The notes: a model not told the origin generated them from the sequence alone. Counted from the first letter of the stretch, positions 10,495 to 17,620 are shown. The stretch: 35,194 nt of DNA from Brachybacterium nesterenkovii (GCF_900163655.1 NZ_FWFG01000011.1:1-35194), one strand, 5' to 3'. Translations and numbers: made by a program.

Positions 10495-10784
10495 TGGGCG
10501 TTCTCCAGCTGGTCGAGCAGGCGGTCGATGTCGTCGTACGTGACACCGGGGGTGGTGTGCAGCAGCACCGGCATGCCGGAGACGACGGGGATGCCGAGCG
10601 CCGGCGGGATCGAGACGGTCGAGACGACCAGGTCGGCGCGGAAGTCGGGGGAGAGCAGATCCATCACGGTGGCCTGGACGACGCGCACGGGTCCGGGGCG
10701 GTCCTGCACGTGCTCGCGGACCCGCTCGGCGATGACCGCGGAGGTGGCGACGCCGGCGCCGCACACGATGGCGATAGTGGGCAT
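10491..10784 (-). CDS. orphan PTS EIIB component, galactitol/lactose-cellobiose-like
   Basis: The protein has 97 residues. The phosphocysteine loop is at the N-terminus ([17 protein letters not shown], Cys8), as in the GatB-like EIIB fold, and residues 35-95 make the rest of a Rossmann-like domain. EIIB passes phosphate from EIIA to the sugar during EIIC transport, but no EIIA or EIIC is present in the window. AGGAGG precedes the ATG, which fixes the start. It is the first gene of a coupled unit with ispF and ilvA. A regulatory or signalling role for a lone EIIB, or service to an EIIC elsewhere, are both possible. Confidence 0.8.
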   Translation of the reverse strand: MPTIAIVCGAGVATSAVIAERVREHVQDRPGPVRVVQATVMDLLSPDFRADLVVSTVSIPPALGIPVVSGMPVLLHTTPGVTYDDIDRLLDQLENAQ

Positions 10785-10909
10785 CAGGGCCTCCTGGGCG
10801 CGATGGGGTGTGATGTGGACGACGGCTGATTCTCGCACGGGGGGCCGGGAGCGGCCACCGCGGGGAGGGAGCGAGGGCTGCCGGGGCGGCGGCGGGGGAG
10901 ACGGGTCGT

Positions 10910-10915
10910 TAGGAT
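10910..10915 (+). promoter_or_regulatory. -10 box TAGGAT for leaderless ispD-family gene
   Basis: TAGGAT ends 7 nt before the GTG at 10922 and no ribosome-binding site is present. It lies in the divergent gap shared with the EIIB gene. Confidence 0.45.
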
Positions 10916-10921
10916 TCCCGG

Positions 10922-11683
10922 GTGAGCACACCCCGTGGACCCCGTGCGCGCCGCGCCCGAGCGGGCGGCGCGGCCGGTGTCGTGCTCGCGGGCGGGACCG
11001 GCTCGCGCCTGGGCGCCGAGATCAACAAGGCCTTCCTCCCGCTCGCCGGGCGCGCGATCGCCGGCTGGAGCCTGGCCACCATGGCATCGGTGGAGGGCAT
11101 CGGGCCGCTCGTGTTCGTCGTGCGCCCCGAGGACCGCGCCCATGCCGAGGCCGTCGTCGAGCGCGGACTGCGCCGACGGGTCGAGGTCATCTCGGGCGGC
11201 GCGACGCGCCAGGAGTCCGAGCTGATGGCGCTGCGGCGCCTGGCCGACAGGATTGACGCCGGCACCGTGCACACGGTGCTGATCCACGATGCGGCGCGCC
11301 CGCTCGTCTCCCACGGTCTGATCGCCGCCGTGCTGCACGCCGCGATGGAGTCCGGGGGCGCGGTCCCCGCGATCCCCGTCCACGACGTCGCCGTCGCGGA
11401 TGCCGACGGCTTCCTCGCCCCGACCGCCGTCGACGCGGACGAGCTCCTGCGCGTTCAGACCCCGCAGGGCTTCCGGGCCGACGCGATCCTCGACGCCTAC
11501 GAGGCCGCCGCGCGCGACGCCTTCGTGGGCACCGATACGCAGTCGTGCGCCGAGCAGTACACGGACATCGCGACGACGTGGGTGCGCGGCGAGGAGACCA
11601 ACTTCAAGATCACCTACGCGCAGGACCTGCTGCTGGCCCAGGACGTGGTGGCCGCCGAGCGCCTCTCGCCCCGGTGGGGCTGA
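10922..11683 (+). CDS. ispD: IspD/TarI-family cytidylyltransferase with intact CTP site
   Basis: The protein has 253 residues. IspD joins CTP and methylerythritol 4-phosphate to give CDP-methylerythritol. The nucleotide loop is intact (VVLAGGTGSRLGAEINKAF, Arg29 and Lys36), as are GGATRQES, the metal/catalytic Asp in LIHDAARP (Asp123), RVQTPQGF, and the late lysine in NFKIT (Lys229). However, the arm that carries Thr140 and Arg157 in E. coli IspD reads PVHDVAVADAD and TAVDADELL here: the equivalents are Val156 and Ala172. It may therefore use a different acceptor (TarI-like ribitol phosphate) or depend on a partner. It is a forward-strand insertion into the carD-ispD-ispF block. Symbol given by family, not by proven function. 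Confidence 0.75.
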   Translation: MSTPRGPRARRARAGGAAGVVLAGGTGSRLGAEINKAFLPLAGRAIAGWSLATMASVEGIGPLVFVVRPEDRAHAEAVVERGLRRRVEVISGGATRQESELMALRRLADRIDAGTVHTVLIHDAARPLVSHGLIAAVLHAAMESGGAVPAIPVHDVAVADADGFLAPTAVDADELLRVQTPQGFRADAILDAYEAAARDAFVGTDTQSCAEQYTDIATTWVRGEETNFKITYAQDLLLAQDVVAAERLSPRWG

Positions 11684-11694
11684 GCGGCGCACGA

Positions 11695-11700
11695 TAGTGT
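11695..11700 (+). promoter_or_regulatory. candidate -10 box TAGTGT upstream of zinc-ribbon gene
   Basis: TAGTGT (TAnnnT form) lies 12 bp after the ispD stop. A transcript starting about 7 nt on would begin with the 11706-11738 hairpin and have a leader of about 70 nt. Confidence 0.3.
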
Positions 11701-11705
11701 GGGAG

Positions 11706-11738
11706 ACCCCGGTCACGTCCCGGGGGCGGGACCGGGGT
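11706..11738 (+). terminator. hairpin after the ispD-family gene
   Basis: Nine-base arms accccggtc (11706-11714) and gaccggggt (11730-11738) pair around a 15-nt loop. It may end the ispD transcript or form the 5' structure of the next mRNA. There is no T-run. Confidence 0.4.
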
Positions 11739-11776
11739 GCGGCCCCAGGGAGTGCGGACGGACGGGGGTGTCGGCG

Positions 11777-12094
11777 ATGGCGGTCCAGGAGAGCAACCTG
11801 CGGTGCACCGTGTGCGATCGGGAGGCCGAGCACGAGGTCGTGTACGCGGGCCGCTTCGTCACCCAGATCGTGTGCACCCATTGCGGTGCCGTGACCCGGC
11901 TGGACGTGAGCGAGGACTACCTGCCGGACCTGCGCGACCGCGTGGCGACCAAGCCGCGGCGCCTGGCGTCCGTGTTCCGCGACCATCCGCTGTCCTCGAC
12001 GACGAGCCTGCCCGGGCGGATGCTGTCCAAGCCCCTGCGCATGGCCGAGGAGGTGCTCACCGTGCACCGCAACCGCCGTCGCGGCGAGCGCTAG
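11777..12094 (+). CDS. small zinc-ribbon protein of unknown function
   Basis: The protein has 105 residues. It opens with a likely zinc ribbon: CTVC and, about 20 residues later, CTHCG, with the linker EAEHEVVYAGRFVTQIV. The rest is basic (KPRRLASVFRDHPL, ending VHRNRRRGER) and may be helical. The ATG at 11777 is chosen because homology-like content begins there; a GTG three codons upstream is possible. It lies between the two ispD-family genes on the strand opposite to the carD unit, and it may have entered together with the forward ispD. Role unknown; a nucleic-acid-binding or metal-binding adaptor is a guess. Confidence 0.65.
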   Translation: MAVQESNLRCTVCDREAEHEVVYAGRFVTQIVCTHCGAVTRLDVSEDYLPDLRDRVATKPRRLASVFRDHPLSSTTSLPGRMLSKPLRMAEEVLTVHRNRRRGER

Positions 12095-12139
12095 CCACCG
12101 CGCCGGGCCGGGCGTCCCGACAGATCAGGCGTCGACAGT

Positions 12140-12847
12140 TCAGGCTCCGCGGCGGGGCGCGGGCGAGGTGTCCCGCGCGAGGCCCAGGGCGATCTGCGCC
12201 TGCCAGAGCCCCAGGCGGTCGAGGACGGGCGCTCCCTGGTGGCTTCCGTGGACGACCCGCACGGCCGCGCCGAGGTGCAGGGCGGCGCGGATCTCGTCAT
12301 CGGGCAGGGTCGGGTCCGTCGCCTGCGCCGCGAGGATCTCCTCGAGCAGTCCCCGCCGCAGCGCGCGCGGGCACTGCAGGGTCCTCAGCGCGGAACGGTC
12401 AACGTTGCGCAGCCCGTGCTCGCCGCGCCGCTTGACCGAGTCGGTCACGTCGATCCCGGGGACCGCCGCGTCCGTCTCCGCGCCGTCCAGCGCATCGAGA
12501 ACCGCCCGGACCGTGGCGGGCGGGGTCAGGGCGCGCTCGGCCTCGTGCACGAGGACGATCTGATCGGCGGGCCCGGGGCCGAGATGCTCGAGAGCCTGCG
12601 CCAGGATGCGCAACCGGGGGCCGCCGTCCGCCGCGAGGGCGCGCGCGCGGCCGCCCAGCTCGCGAGACACCTCCCGGAGCGCTCCCGGGGACGTCACGAC
12701 GAGCGGCCCGTGTCCGGTCGCCTGCTCGAGCGGGCCGAGCAGGCGGCGCAGCAGGGTGGGCCCGCCGAGCGGCAGGAGCGCTGGCACGTCCTCGTCGTCC
12801 GCGCGCGGGAGCGCGAGGACGACGGGCAGGATCGGGGGAGCGGCCAC
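12140..12847 (-). CDS. degenerate IspD-like protein (carD-linked)
   Basis: The protein has about 235 residues. The order of IspD segments is recognisable: VVLALPRADDEDVPALLPL for the nucleotide loop, IVLVHEAERALTPP for the VHDAARP segment, DVTDSVKRR and NVDRSALRTLQCP for the arm, and VRVVHGSHQG for the last strand. The nucleotide-binding glycines, Arg20 and Lys27 are gone, Asp106 is Glu102, and Lys213 is lost. The arm residues remain (Ser137 for Thr140, Arg151 for Arg157), as does Arg109 (Arg105). The GTG at 12847, 27 nt after the carD stop, is the best start; it has no ribosome-binding site, so coupling to carD is likely. It sits where ispD normally follows carD, so it is probably the original ispD turned non-catalytic partner, or a relic. 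Confidence 0.65.
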   Translation of the reverse strand: MAAPPILPVVLALPRADDEDVPALLPLGGPTLLRRLLGPLEQATGHGPLVVTSPGALREVSRELGGRARALAADGGPRLRILAQALEHLGPGPADQIVLVHEAERALTPPATVRAVLDALDGAETDAAVPGIDVTDSVKRRGEHGLRNVDRSALRTLQCPRALRRGLLEEILAAQATDPTLPDDEIRAALHLGAAVRVVHGSHQGAPVLDRLGLWQAQIALGLARDTSPAPRRGA

Positions 12848-12873
12848 GGCGGCCGGGGGAGCGGCGTCTCGCC

Positions 12874-13356
12874 TCAGGAGGCGAGGACCTCGTCGAGGAT
12901 CGACTCGGCGTGCGTCTCGTCGGTCTTCTCCGCGAGCGCGAGCTCGGAGACGAGGATCTGCCGGGCCTTGGAGAGCATGCGCTTCTCGCCCGCGGACAGC
13001 CCGCGGTCCTTGTCGCGGCGCCACAGGTCGCGCACGACCTCGGCGACCTTCTTCACGTCGCCCGAGGCCAGCTTCTCGACATTCGCCTTGTAGCGGCGGG
13101 ACCAGTTGGTGGGCTCCTCCGTGTACGGCTGGCGCAGGACCTCGAAGACCTCGTCGAGGCCCTCCTTGTCCACGACGTCGCGGACGCCGACGAGATCGAC
13201 GTTGTCGGCCGGCACCTCGATCGTGAGGTCGCCCTGGGCGACCTTGAGCTTGAGGTAGGTGCGCTCCTCGCCCTTGATGGTGCGGGTCTTCACCTCTTCG
13301 ATGAGCGCGGCACCGTGGTGCGGGTAGACAACGGTCTCGCCGACGGCAAAAGTCAT
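12874..13356 (-). CDS. carD: CarD family RNA polymerase-binding regulator
   Basis: The protein has 160 residues. CarD binds the RNA polymerase beta subunit and stabilises open complexes, notably at rRNA promoters. The N-terminal RNAP-interaction Tudor-like domain begins [20 protein letters not shown] and includes [17 protein letters not shown]. The C-terminal helical DNA-binding domain holds [17 protein letters not shown] and [19 protein letters not shown], with the tryptophan that wedges the promoter (WRRD region). The ATG at 13356 is preceded by AAAGGGG at 13366-13372 (reverse strand), which fixes the start over an upstream in-frame ATG. It is divergent from an LpqE-like lipoprotein, as in mycobacteria. 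Confidence 0.93.
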   Translation of the reverse strand: MTFAVGETVVYPHHGAALIEEVKTRTIKGEERTYLKLKVAQGDLTIEVPADNVDLVGVRDVVDKEGLDEVFEVLRQPYTEEPTNWSRRYKANVEKLASGDVKKVAEVVRDLWRRDKDRGLSAGEKRMLSKARQILVSELALAEKTDETHAESILDEVLAS

Positions 13357-13382
13357 GTGACTGGGCCCCTTTCGTCGGATCG

Positions 13383-13388
13383 AGTCTA
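13383..13388 (-). promoter_or_regulatory. candidate -10 box TAGACT for carD
   Basis: On the reverse strand TAGACT lies about 27 nt before the carD ATG, which leaves a short leader containing the AAAGGGG ribosome-binding site. Confidence 0.4.
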
Positions 13389-13402
13389 GCATCGCAGGGT
13401 TG

Positions 13403-13411
13403 TGCTAATAT
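13403..13411 (+). promoter_or_regulatory. extended -10 TGCTAATAT for the lipoprotein gene
   Basis: TGC plus TAATAT matches an extended -10 element. It lies back to back with the carD -10 and leaves a leader of about 135 nt before the GTG at 13555. A second TAnnnT (TACCCT at 13466-13471) is an alternative. Confidence 0.35.
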
Positions 13412-13554
13412 CCGCCGCTCTCGCGGGACCTCGGGCATCGCCCCTCGTGCTGACACGCTGTGCGATACCCTGGGGCGGCCCGGCGACGAAGCCCGAGCGC
13501 CTCGTCCCGCCCCCGTCCTGCGACCCGTGGTCGCTGACCTCCCCAGGAGAGCCC

Positions 13555-14136
13555 GTGAAGTCCGTGCGCCGCCCCCGCCGCCTCGCCCTGCCCCTCGCCG
13601 CCGTCGCGCTCGCGCTGACCGCCACGGGCTGCGCCTACCTCAACGACACCCAGACGCACGACTTCTACCAGGCGGCCGACGGCGTCAATATCAACGAGAC
13701 CGGGCTGGGCGTGCGCAACGCCGTGCTCGTCGTCGACGAGTCCGGCTCCGCGACGCTGTACGCGACGGCCACCAACACGACCGCCGAGGACGGCGAGCTC
13801 ACCCTCACCGGCAGCTACGAGGGCGCCCCGATCTTCGAGGCCACCGTCGCCGTGCCCGCACATGGCGTCACCCAGATCGGCGCCGAGGGCGCCCAGCAGG
13901 TCACCGCCTCGGGCCTGGCCGTGAAGCCCGGCTCCATGGTCGAGCTGACCGTCACGGCCGAGGGCCAGGAGGACGCCTCCTCGCCGATGCCCGTGCTGGA
14001 CCGCTCCCTCGAGTACTACGGCGGAGCGTCCGACGCGGGCGGGGCCTCCGATGCCGGCGGCGCCGCCTCCGACGCCGGAGACGCGACCGATGACGGCGGA
14101 GCGTCCGCGACCGCCGAGAGCGACGACGAGGGCTGA
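13555..14136 (+). CDS. LpqE-like lipoprotein
   Basis: The protein has 193 residues. The signal sequence has a basic start (KSVRRPRR), a hydrophobic core (LALPLAAVALALTA) and a lipobox ending TGC, so Cys is lipidated at about residue 24. The mature part is a beta-rich domain (GVRNAVLVVDESGSATLYAT, TGSYEGAPIFEATVAVPAHG, GLAVKPGSMVELTVTA) resembling PCuAC/DUF461-like folds. The last 40 residues are low-complexity repeats of GGASDAG. AGGAGA at 13545-13550 precedes the GTG at 13555. Its position divergent to carD is the same as lpqE (Rv3584) in M. tuberculosis, which is the main basis for the name. Function unknown. Confidence 0.75.
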   Translation: MKSVRRPRRLALPLAAVALALTATGCAYLNDTQTHDFYQAADGVNINETGLGVRNAVLVVDESGSATLYATATNTTAEDGELTLTGSYEGAPIFEATVAVPAHGVTQIGAEGAQQVTASGLAVKPGSMVELTVTAEGQEDASSPMPVLDRSLEYYGGASDAGGASDAGGAASDAGDATDDGGASATAESDDEG

Positions 14137-14159
14137 GCCCCGCGTCCTCGAGGACATGC

Positions 14160-14197
14160 GCGAGGGCCCGGGACGGTGATCCGTCCCGGGCCCTCGC
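14160..14197. terminator. 17-bp bidirectional hairpin between lpqE-like and regX3
   Basis: Arms 14160-14176 and 14181-14197 are perfectly complementary around the tetraloop tgat. It lies between convergent genes and should stop both transcripts. Confidence 0.8.
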
Positions 14198-14253
14198 TCA
14201 TGCCCGTCGGGGCGTCGGCTCTCGACGGCGCCCGTCTCAGCTCTCGTCTCGTC

Positions 14254-14946
14254 TCAGCTCTCGGCGGACTCGAACTTGTAGCCCAGGCCGCGGACCGTCA
14301 CCAAATGCACGGGGTTCTTCGGGTCCACCTCGATCTTCGCGCGCAGGCGCTTGACGTGGACGTCGAGGGTCTTGGTGTCCCCGACGTAGTCGGAGCCCCA
14401 GACCCGGTCGATCAGCTGGCCGCGGGTGAGCACGCGGTCGACGTTGCGCAGCAGCAGCTCGAGCAGCTCGAACTCCTTGAGCGGCAGCGCCACGACCTCG
14501 CCGCGCACCGTGACCACGTGGCGCTCGACGTCCATCGTGATGCCCGCCGCGCCGAGCTCCGCCTCGTCGGCCTCCTCCGGCGCCTCCTGGCGGCGCCGCA
14601 GCACGGCCTTGATGCGGGCCAGCAGCTCGCGGGACGAGTACGGCTTGGTCACGTAGTCGTCGGCCCCGAGCTCGAGCCCGAGGACCTTGTCGAACTCGTC
14701 GTCCTTCGCGGTGAGCATGATGACCGGCACGCTCGAGGTGCGGCGGATCTCCCGGCACACCTCGGTGCCGCTCATGCCCGGGAGCATGAGGTCCAGCAGC
14801 ACCAGGTCGGCGCCGTGCGCGGTGAAGATCCGCAGGCCGTCCGTGCCGGCGTCCGCGACCGCGACCTCGTAGCCCTCCTTGCGCAGGGTGTACGACAGCG
14901 GGTCGGAGAAGGATTCCTCGTCCTCGACGATCAGGATGCGCGTCAT
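14254..14946 (-). CDS. regX3: phosphate-responsive response regulator
   Basis: This 230-residue OmpR-type regulator controls phosphate-limitation genes. The receiver domain has acidic residues in ILIVEDEESF, the phosphorylated Asp52 in LVLLDLMLPG, and Lys in VTKPYSSREL. The C-terminal winged helix has LPLKEFELLELLLRN, a recognition region near TKTLDVHVKRLRAKIE, and the wing VTVRGLGYKFE. The stop of senX3 lies 4 nt before its ATG, so the two are coupled. Close similarity to RegX3/PhoP-type regulators and the divergent phoU make the assignment firm. Confidence 0.92.
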   Translation of the reverse strand: MTRILIVEDEESFSDPLSYTLRKEGYEVAVADAGTDGLRIFTAHGADLVLLDLMLPGMSGTEVCREIRRTSSVPVIMLTAKDDEFDKVLGLELGADDYVTKPYSSRELLARIKAVLRRRQEAPEEADEAELGAAGITMDVERHVVTVRGEVVALPLKEFELLELLLRNVDRVLTRGQLIDRVWGSDYVGDTKTLDVHVKRLRAKIEVDPKNPVHLVTVRGLGYKFESAES

Positions 14947-14950
14947 GTCC

Positions 14951-16147
14951 TCAGTCTTCCAGCTCCAGGGCGACCGGGCGACCGGTCGCGCTCGACTCGA
15001 TGGTGCCCGTGCGCCCCATCTCGGGCAGGCGCAGGGTGAAGGTCGAGCCCTCGCCGAGCTTCGACCAGGCCGTCACGTCGCCGCCGTGGTCGGAGGCGAT
15101 GTGCTTGACGATCGCCAGGCCCAGGCCGGTGCCGCCGCGCGAACGGGAGCGGGCCTTGTCCACGCGGAAGAAGCGCTCGAAGATGCGGCCCAGGTCCTCC
15201 GGCGAGATCCCCATGCCCTGATCCTTGACGACGATCTCCACCATCCCGCGGGTGCGGTGCACGGAGACGCCGATGCGCGTGTCCGGCTCGGAGTAGACGA
15301 TCGCGTTGGAGATCAGGTTCGACAGGGCGGTGGTCAGGCGCGCCGCGGAGCCGAAGACCCGCAACCCGGTGTCCCCTCCGACGCTGACCTCGATGCCCGA
15401 GCCGAGAGCGAGGTTGCGGTTGGCCGCGAGCGACTCGCGCACCACGTCGTCGATCTCGACGGGCGAGGCATCGGGCAGGGCCGAGGTGCCCTGGACGCGC
15501 GACAGCTCGATGATCTCCTGCACCAGGTTCGACAGGCGGCGCGACTCCGTCTGCATGCGCTCGGCGAAGCGGCGCACCGCGTCGGGGTCGTCGGCCGCGT
15601 CCTCCATGGTCTCCGCGAGCAGGGTGAGCGCCCCGACGGGCGTCTTGAGCTCATGGGACACATTGGCCACGAAGTCGCGCCGGGTGGCCTCGACGCGCTC
15701 GGCGCTCGTGAGGTCATCGGCCAGCAGGAGCACGCCGCGCGAGCCGAGGGCGCCCATGCGCACGTCCATGACGACCTCGCCGTCGCCCCGGTTCGACCGC
15801 GGCAGCGTCATGCGCTCGTCGCGGAAGCCGCCGTTGCGGCCCACATCGCTCGCGAGCTCGATCAGGGTGCGGTTGGCCAGGCGCGGGTAGTCGGTGCCGC
15901 CCGCGCGCACGAGGCCGTAGGAGTACGCCAGCGGGGAGGCGCGCAGCACATCGCCCGAGGAGTCGAGGACCACGTAGGCCGAGGACAGGATCGACAGGAC
16001 CTCGGCCGCGGGCTCGGGGATCGCGGGCTCGGGGTACTGCGGGACCGTGCCCTGGCGGCGCTGAGGGCGCACGAGCGCCACCGTCGCCCCGACGCCGATG
16101 AGGGCGCCGATGGCCACGGCCAGCAGCAGGAGCAGAGCGGATGGCAC
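14951..16147 (-). CDS. senX3: phosphate-sensing histidine kinase
   Basis: The protein has 398 residues. It has one N-terminal membrane segment (PSALLLLLAVAIGALIGVGA), a PAS-like sensor (about 50-150, ILSSAYVVLDSSGDVLRASP), the H-box FVANVSHELKTPVGAL, the N-box NLISNAIVYSE, and the G-boxes VKDQGMGI and GGTGLGLAIVKH. It phosphorylates RegX3 and is restrained by the phosphate-transport/PhoU system when phosphate is plentiful. Two GTG codons, at 16153 and 16147, are possible starts. The second is chosen because the -10 box TAGTCT (16154-16159) would put the transcript start on it, while the first abuts the box. Confidence 0.9.
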   Translation of the reverse strand: MPSALLLLLAVAIGALIGVGATVALVRPQRRQGTVPQYPEPAIPEPAAEVLSILSSAYVVLDSSGDVLRASPLAYSYGLVRAGGTDYPRLANRTLIELASDVGRNGGFRDERMTLPRSNRGDGEVVMDVRMGALGSRGVLLLADDLTSAERVEATRRDFVANVSHELKTPVGALTLLAETMEDAADDPDAVRRFAERMQTESRRLSNLVQEIIELSRVQGTSALPDASPVEIDDVVRESLAANRNLALGSGIEVSVGGDTGLRVFGSAARLTTALSNLISNAIVYSEPDTRIGVSVHRTRGMVEIVVKDQGMGISPEDLGRIFERFFRVDKARSRSRGGTGLGLAIVKHIASDHGGDVTAWSKLGEGSTFTLRLPEMGRTGTIESSATGRPVALELED

Positions 16148-16153
16148 CGCCAC

Positions 16154-16159
16154 AGACTA
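16154..16159 (-). promoter_or_regulatory. -10 box TAGTCT for leaderless senX3
   Basis: On the reverse strand TAGTCT ends 7 nt before the GTG at 16147. This supports a leaderless senX3-regX3 mRNA. Confidence 0.4.
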
Positions 16160-16208
16160 GGGCCAGCCCGCGCGCCTGCGCACCGTGGCCCCTGCGAGCA
16201 GGAACACT

Positions 16209-16259
16209 GGTCCGCAGGAGTTCACCGGGGCTCTCCTGTTCGTTCACCAACGGTTGCCA
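16209..16259. promoter_or_regulatory. PHO-box-like direct repeats (RegX3/PhoP type)
   Basis: GTTCACC occurs at 16220-16226 and again at 16242-16248, a 22-bp step. Weaker units in the same 11-bp phase are GTTGCCA (16253) and GGTCCGC (16209); the unit at 16231 is poor. Streptomyces PhoP boxes are 11-nt direct repeats with GTTCACC at their core. The repeat lies in the divergent senX3/phoU gap and fits autoregulation by RegX3. Confidence 0.6.
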
Positions 16260-16322
16260 GACTGTGATGCCGGACGGTCCGGTCGACGGACGCCCACCCC
16301 CGACGAGAAGCGAGAATCACCC

Positions 16323-17000
16323 ATGCGCGAGGCTTTCCACTCCGATCTCGAGACGATCCGCGGCAATCTCATCGAGATGTGCACGCAGGTCGAGACGGCG
16401 GTGCGCGACGCGACGACCGCCCTGCTGGACGGCGACCTGGCGACCGCCGAGCGGGTCATCGCCGCCGACGTGCACCTCGACGAGCTGCAGGTGGACATCG
16501 ACGAGATGGCCGTCGACCTCCTCGCCCGGCAGTCGCCCGTGGCCACCGACCTGCGCGTCCTCGTCTCCGCCCTGCGCATGAGCTCCTCGCTCGAGCGCGC
16601 CGGCGACCTCGCCGAGCACGTCGCCCTCATCGTCCGTCGCCGTCACCCCGATCCGGTCCTCCCGGAGGCCGACCGGGCGGACTTCGAGCGGATGGGCGAG
16701 CTGACGGTCGCCGCGATCCATGACGCCGCCGCCGTGATCGCCGAGCGCGACCTCGAGCTGGCCGCGCAGGTGGAGAAGCGCGACGCCGAGATCGACGACC
16801 TCATGCAGTCCGTCTACGGCCGTCTCGCCTCCCAGGGCGAGTCCTACAGCGCCGCCCAGATCACCGACCTGACGCTCCTGGGCCGCTTCTACGAGCGCAT
16901 GGGCGACCACGCGGTCTCGCTCGTCCGCCGCGTGGGCTTCCTCGTGACCGGCTCGACCCTCGACCCCCGGTCGGTCGCCACCGACGTCGAGGTCATCTGA
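16323..17000 (+). CDS. phoU: phosphate signalling protein PhoU
   Basis: This 225-residue all-helical protein is made of two repeats of a three-helix bundle. Each repeat carries the metal-binding E/DxxxD pattern: SSLERAGDLAEHVA in the first and RFYERMGDHAVSLVRRV in the second. The N-terminus MREAFHSDLETIRGNLIEMC is typical. PhoU links the Pst phosphate transporter to the SenX3 kinase and damps signalling in high phosphate. The ATG at 16323 is preferred over an upstream in-frame start because the family begins there; only a weak GAGAAG-like ribosome site precedes it. It is divergent from senX3-regX3 across a PHO-box-like repeat. No pst genes are in the window. Confidence 0.93.
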   Translation: MREAFHSDLETIRGNLIEMCTQVETAVRDATTALLDGDLATAERVIAADVHLDELQVDIDEMAVDLLARQSPVATDLRVLVSALRMSSSLERAGDLAEHVALIVRRRHPDPVLPEADRADFERMGELTVAAIHDAAAVIAERDLELAAQVEKRDAEIDDLMQSVYGRLASQGESYSAAQITDLTLLGRFYERMGDHAVSLVRRVGFLVTGSTLDPRSVATDVEVI

Positions 17001-17093
17001 GGCGGACGTCGGCACCGGACCGCGGGGAAGCCTCCGCCGGTCCGAGGCCGCAGCCCGGGGTCGCGGGCCCGCGTCCACGGGCCCGATGACGCC

Positions 17094-17131
17094 GAAGGCC
17101 CCGTTCCCACCGCGGTGGGAACGGGGCCTTC
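17094..17131. terminator. 18-bp perfect hairpin between phoU and DUF4235 gene
   Basis: Arms 17094-17111 and 17114-17131 are exact reverse complements around gc. It lies between convergent genes and ends in both directions. A smaller GGGCCC repeat lies just to its left. Confidence 0.8.
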
Positions 17132-17185
17132 GCGCATGCGAGGGGTGCCGCGAGGGGTGCGACGAGCGGACAGCCTCGCGCGGGA

Positions 17186-17572
17186 TCAGCCGCGGTTGGG
17201 GCGGGGCCGACGGGTGACGAGCTTGGCCGCGCCCTTCTGGGCGCCGCGCTCGGCCAGCAGGCGCAGCCCCTGGATGGCGACGCCCGACAGGACGGTCCAC
17301 AGGGCCACCTTCCACACCGGGAAGTCGTCCATCGGGTCCGAGATCTCGGCGATCTCCTGCTTGGTGGCGCCGTCCTTCTTCGCGGACTTCTTCTCGGCCT
17401 TGACGGCCTTCGCGCTCTGCTTGCTCATCTTCTCGCTCGGGGGCCGCTCGCCGAACACGGCCCCCCAGCCCTTCTCGAGCAACTGGTTGGCGGCCATGGC
17501 CGCGAGGGTCCCCGCGACGGCGACGGCGACCTTGACGATCGGATTGGCGGGCTGGGGCGATCCTGCGGGCAT
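17186..17572 (-). CDS. DUF4235 family membrane protein
   Basis: The protein has 128 residues. It has an N-terminal hydrophobic helix (VAVAVAGTLAAMAANQLLEK), a Lys/Ala-rich middle (SKQSAKAVKAEKKSAKK), and a second hydrophobic segment with the family signature ALWTVLSGVAIQGLRLLAER. The tail is basic. DUF4235 proteins are small actinobacterial membrane proteins of unknown role. AGGAGG precedes the ATG at 17572. It is the last gene of the Rieske-trmB-LCP unit and is followed by a strong hairpin. Confidence 0.85.
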   Translation of the reverse strand: MPAGSPQPANPIVKVAVAVAGTLAAMAANQLLEKGWGAVFGERPPSEKMSKQSAKAVKAEKKSAKKDGATKQEIAEISDPMDDFPVWKVALWTVLSGVAIQGLRLLAERGAQKGAAKLVTRRPRPNRG

Positions 17573-17620
17573 GGAACCTCCTGCGGTCGATGCGGAACAG
17601 AGGGGGACGCGGTCAGCGCC

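Noticed and set aside
8684-10546. One 620-residue fusion of an N-terminal extension with threonine ammonia-lyase
   Set aside because: The extension is an alternate frame of ispF. The ammonia-lyase has a normal ATG at 9964 overlapping the ispF stop.
12140-13456. A single long reverse frame running from the carD promoter through the ispD-like gene
   Set aside because: Its first half is only an alternate frame of carD. The ispD-like part begins after the carD stop, with the GTG at 12847 as best start.
17065-17084. GGGCCCG...CGGGCCC inverted repeat before the phoU/DUF4235 hairpin
   Set aside because: Short and GC-only, easily expected by chance in this composition. The adjacent 18-bp hairpin explains termination.
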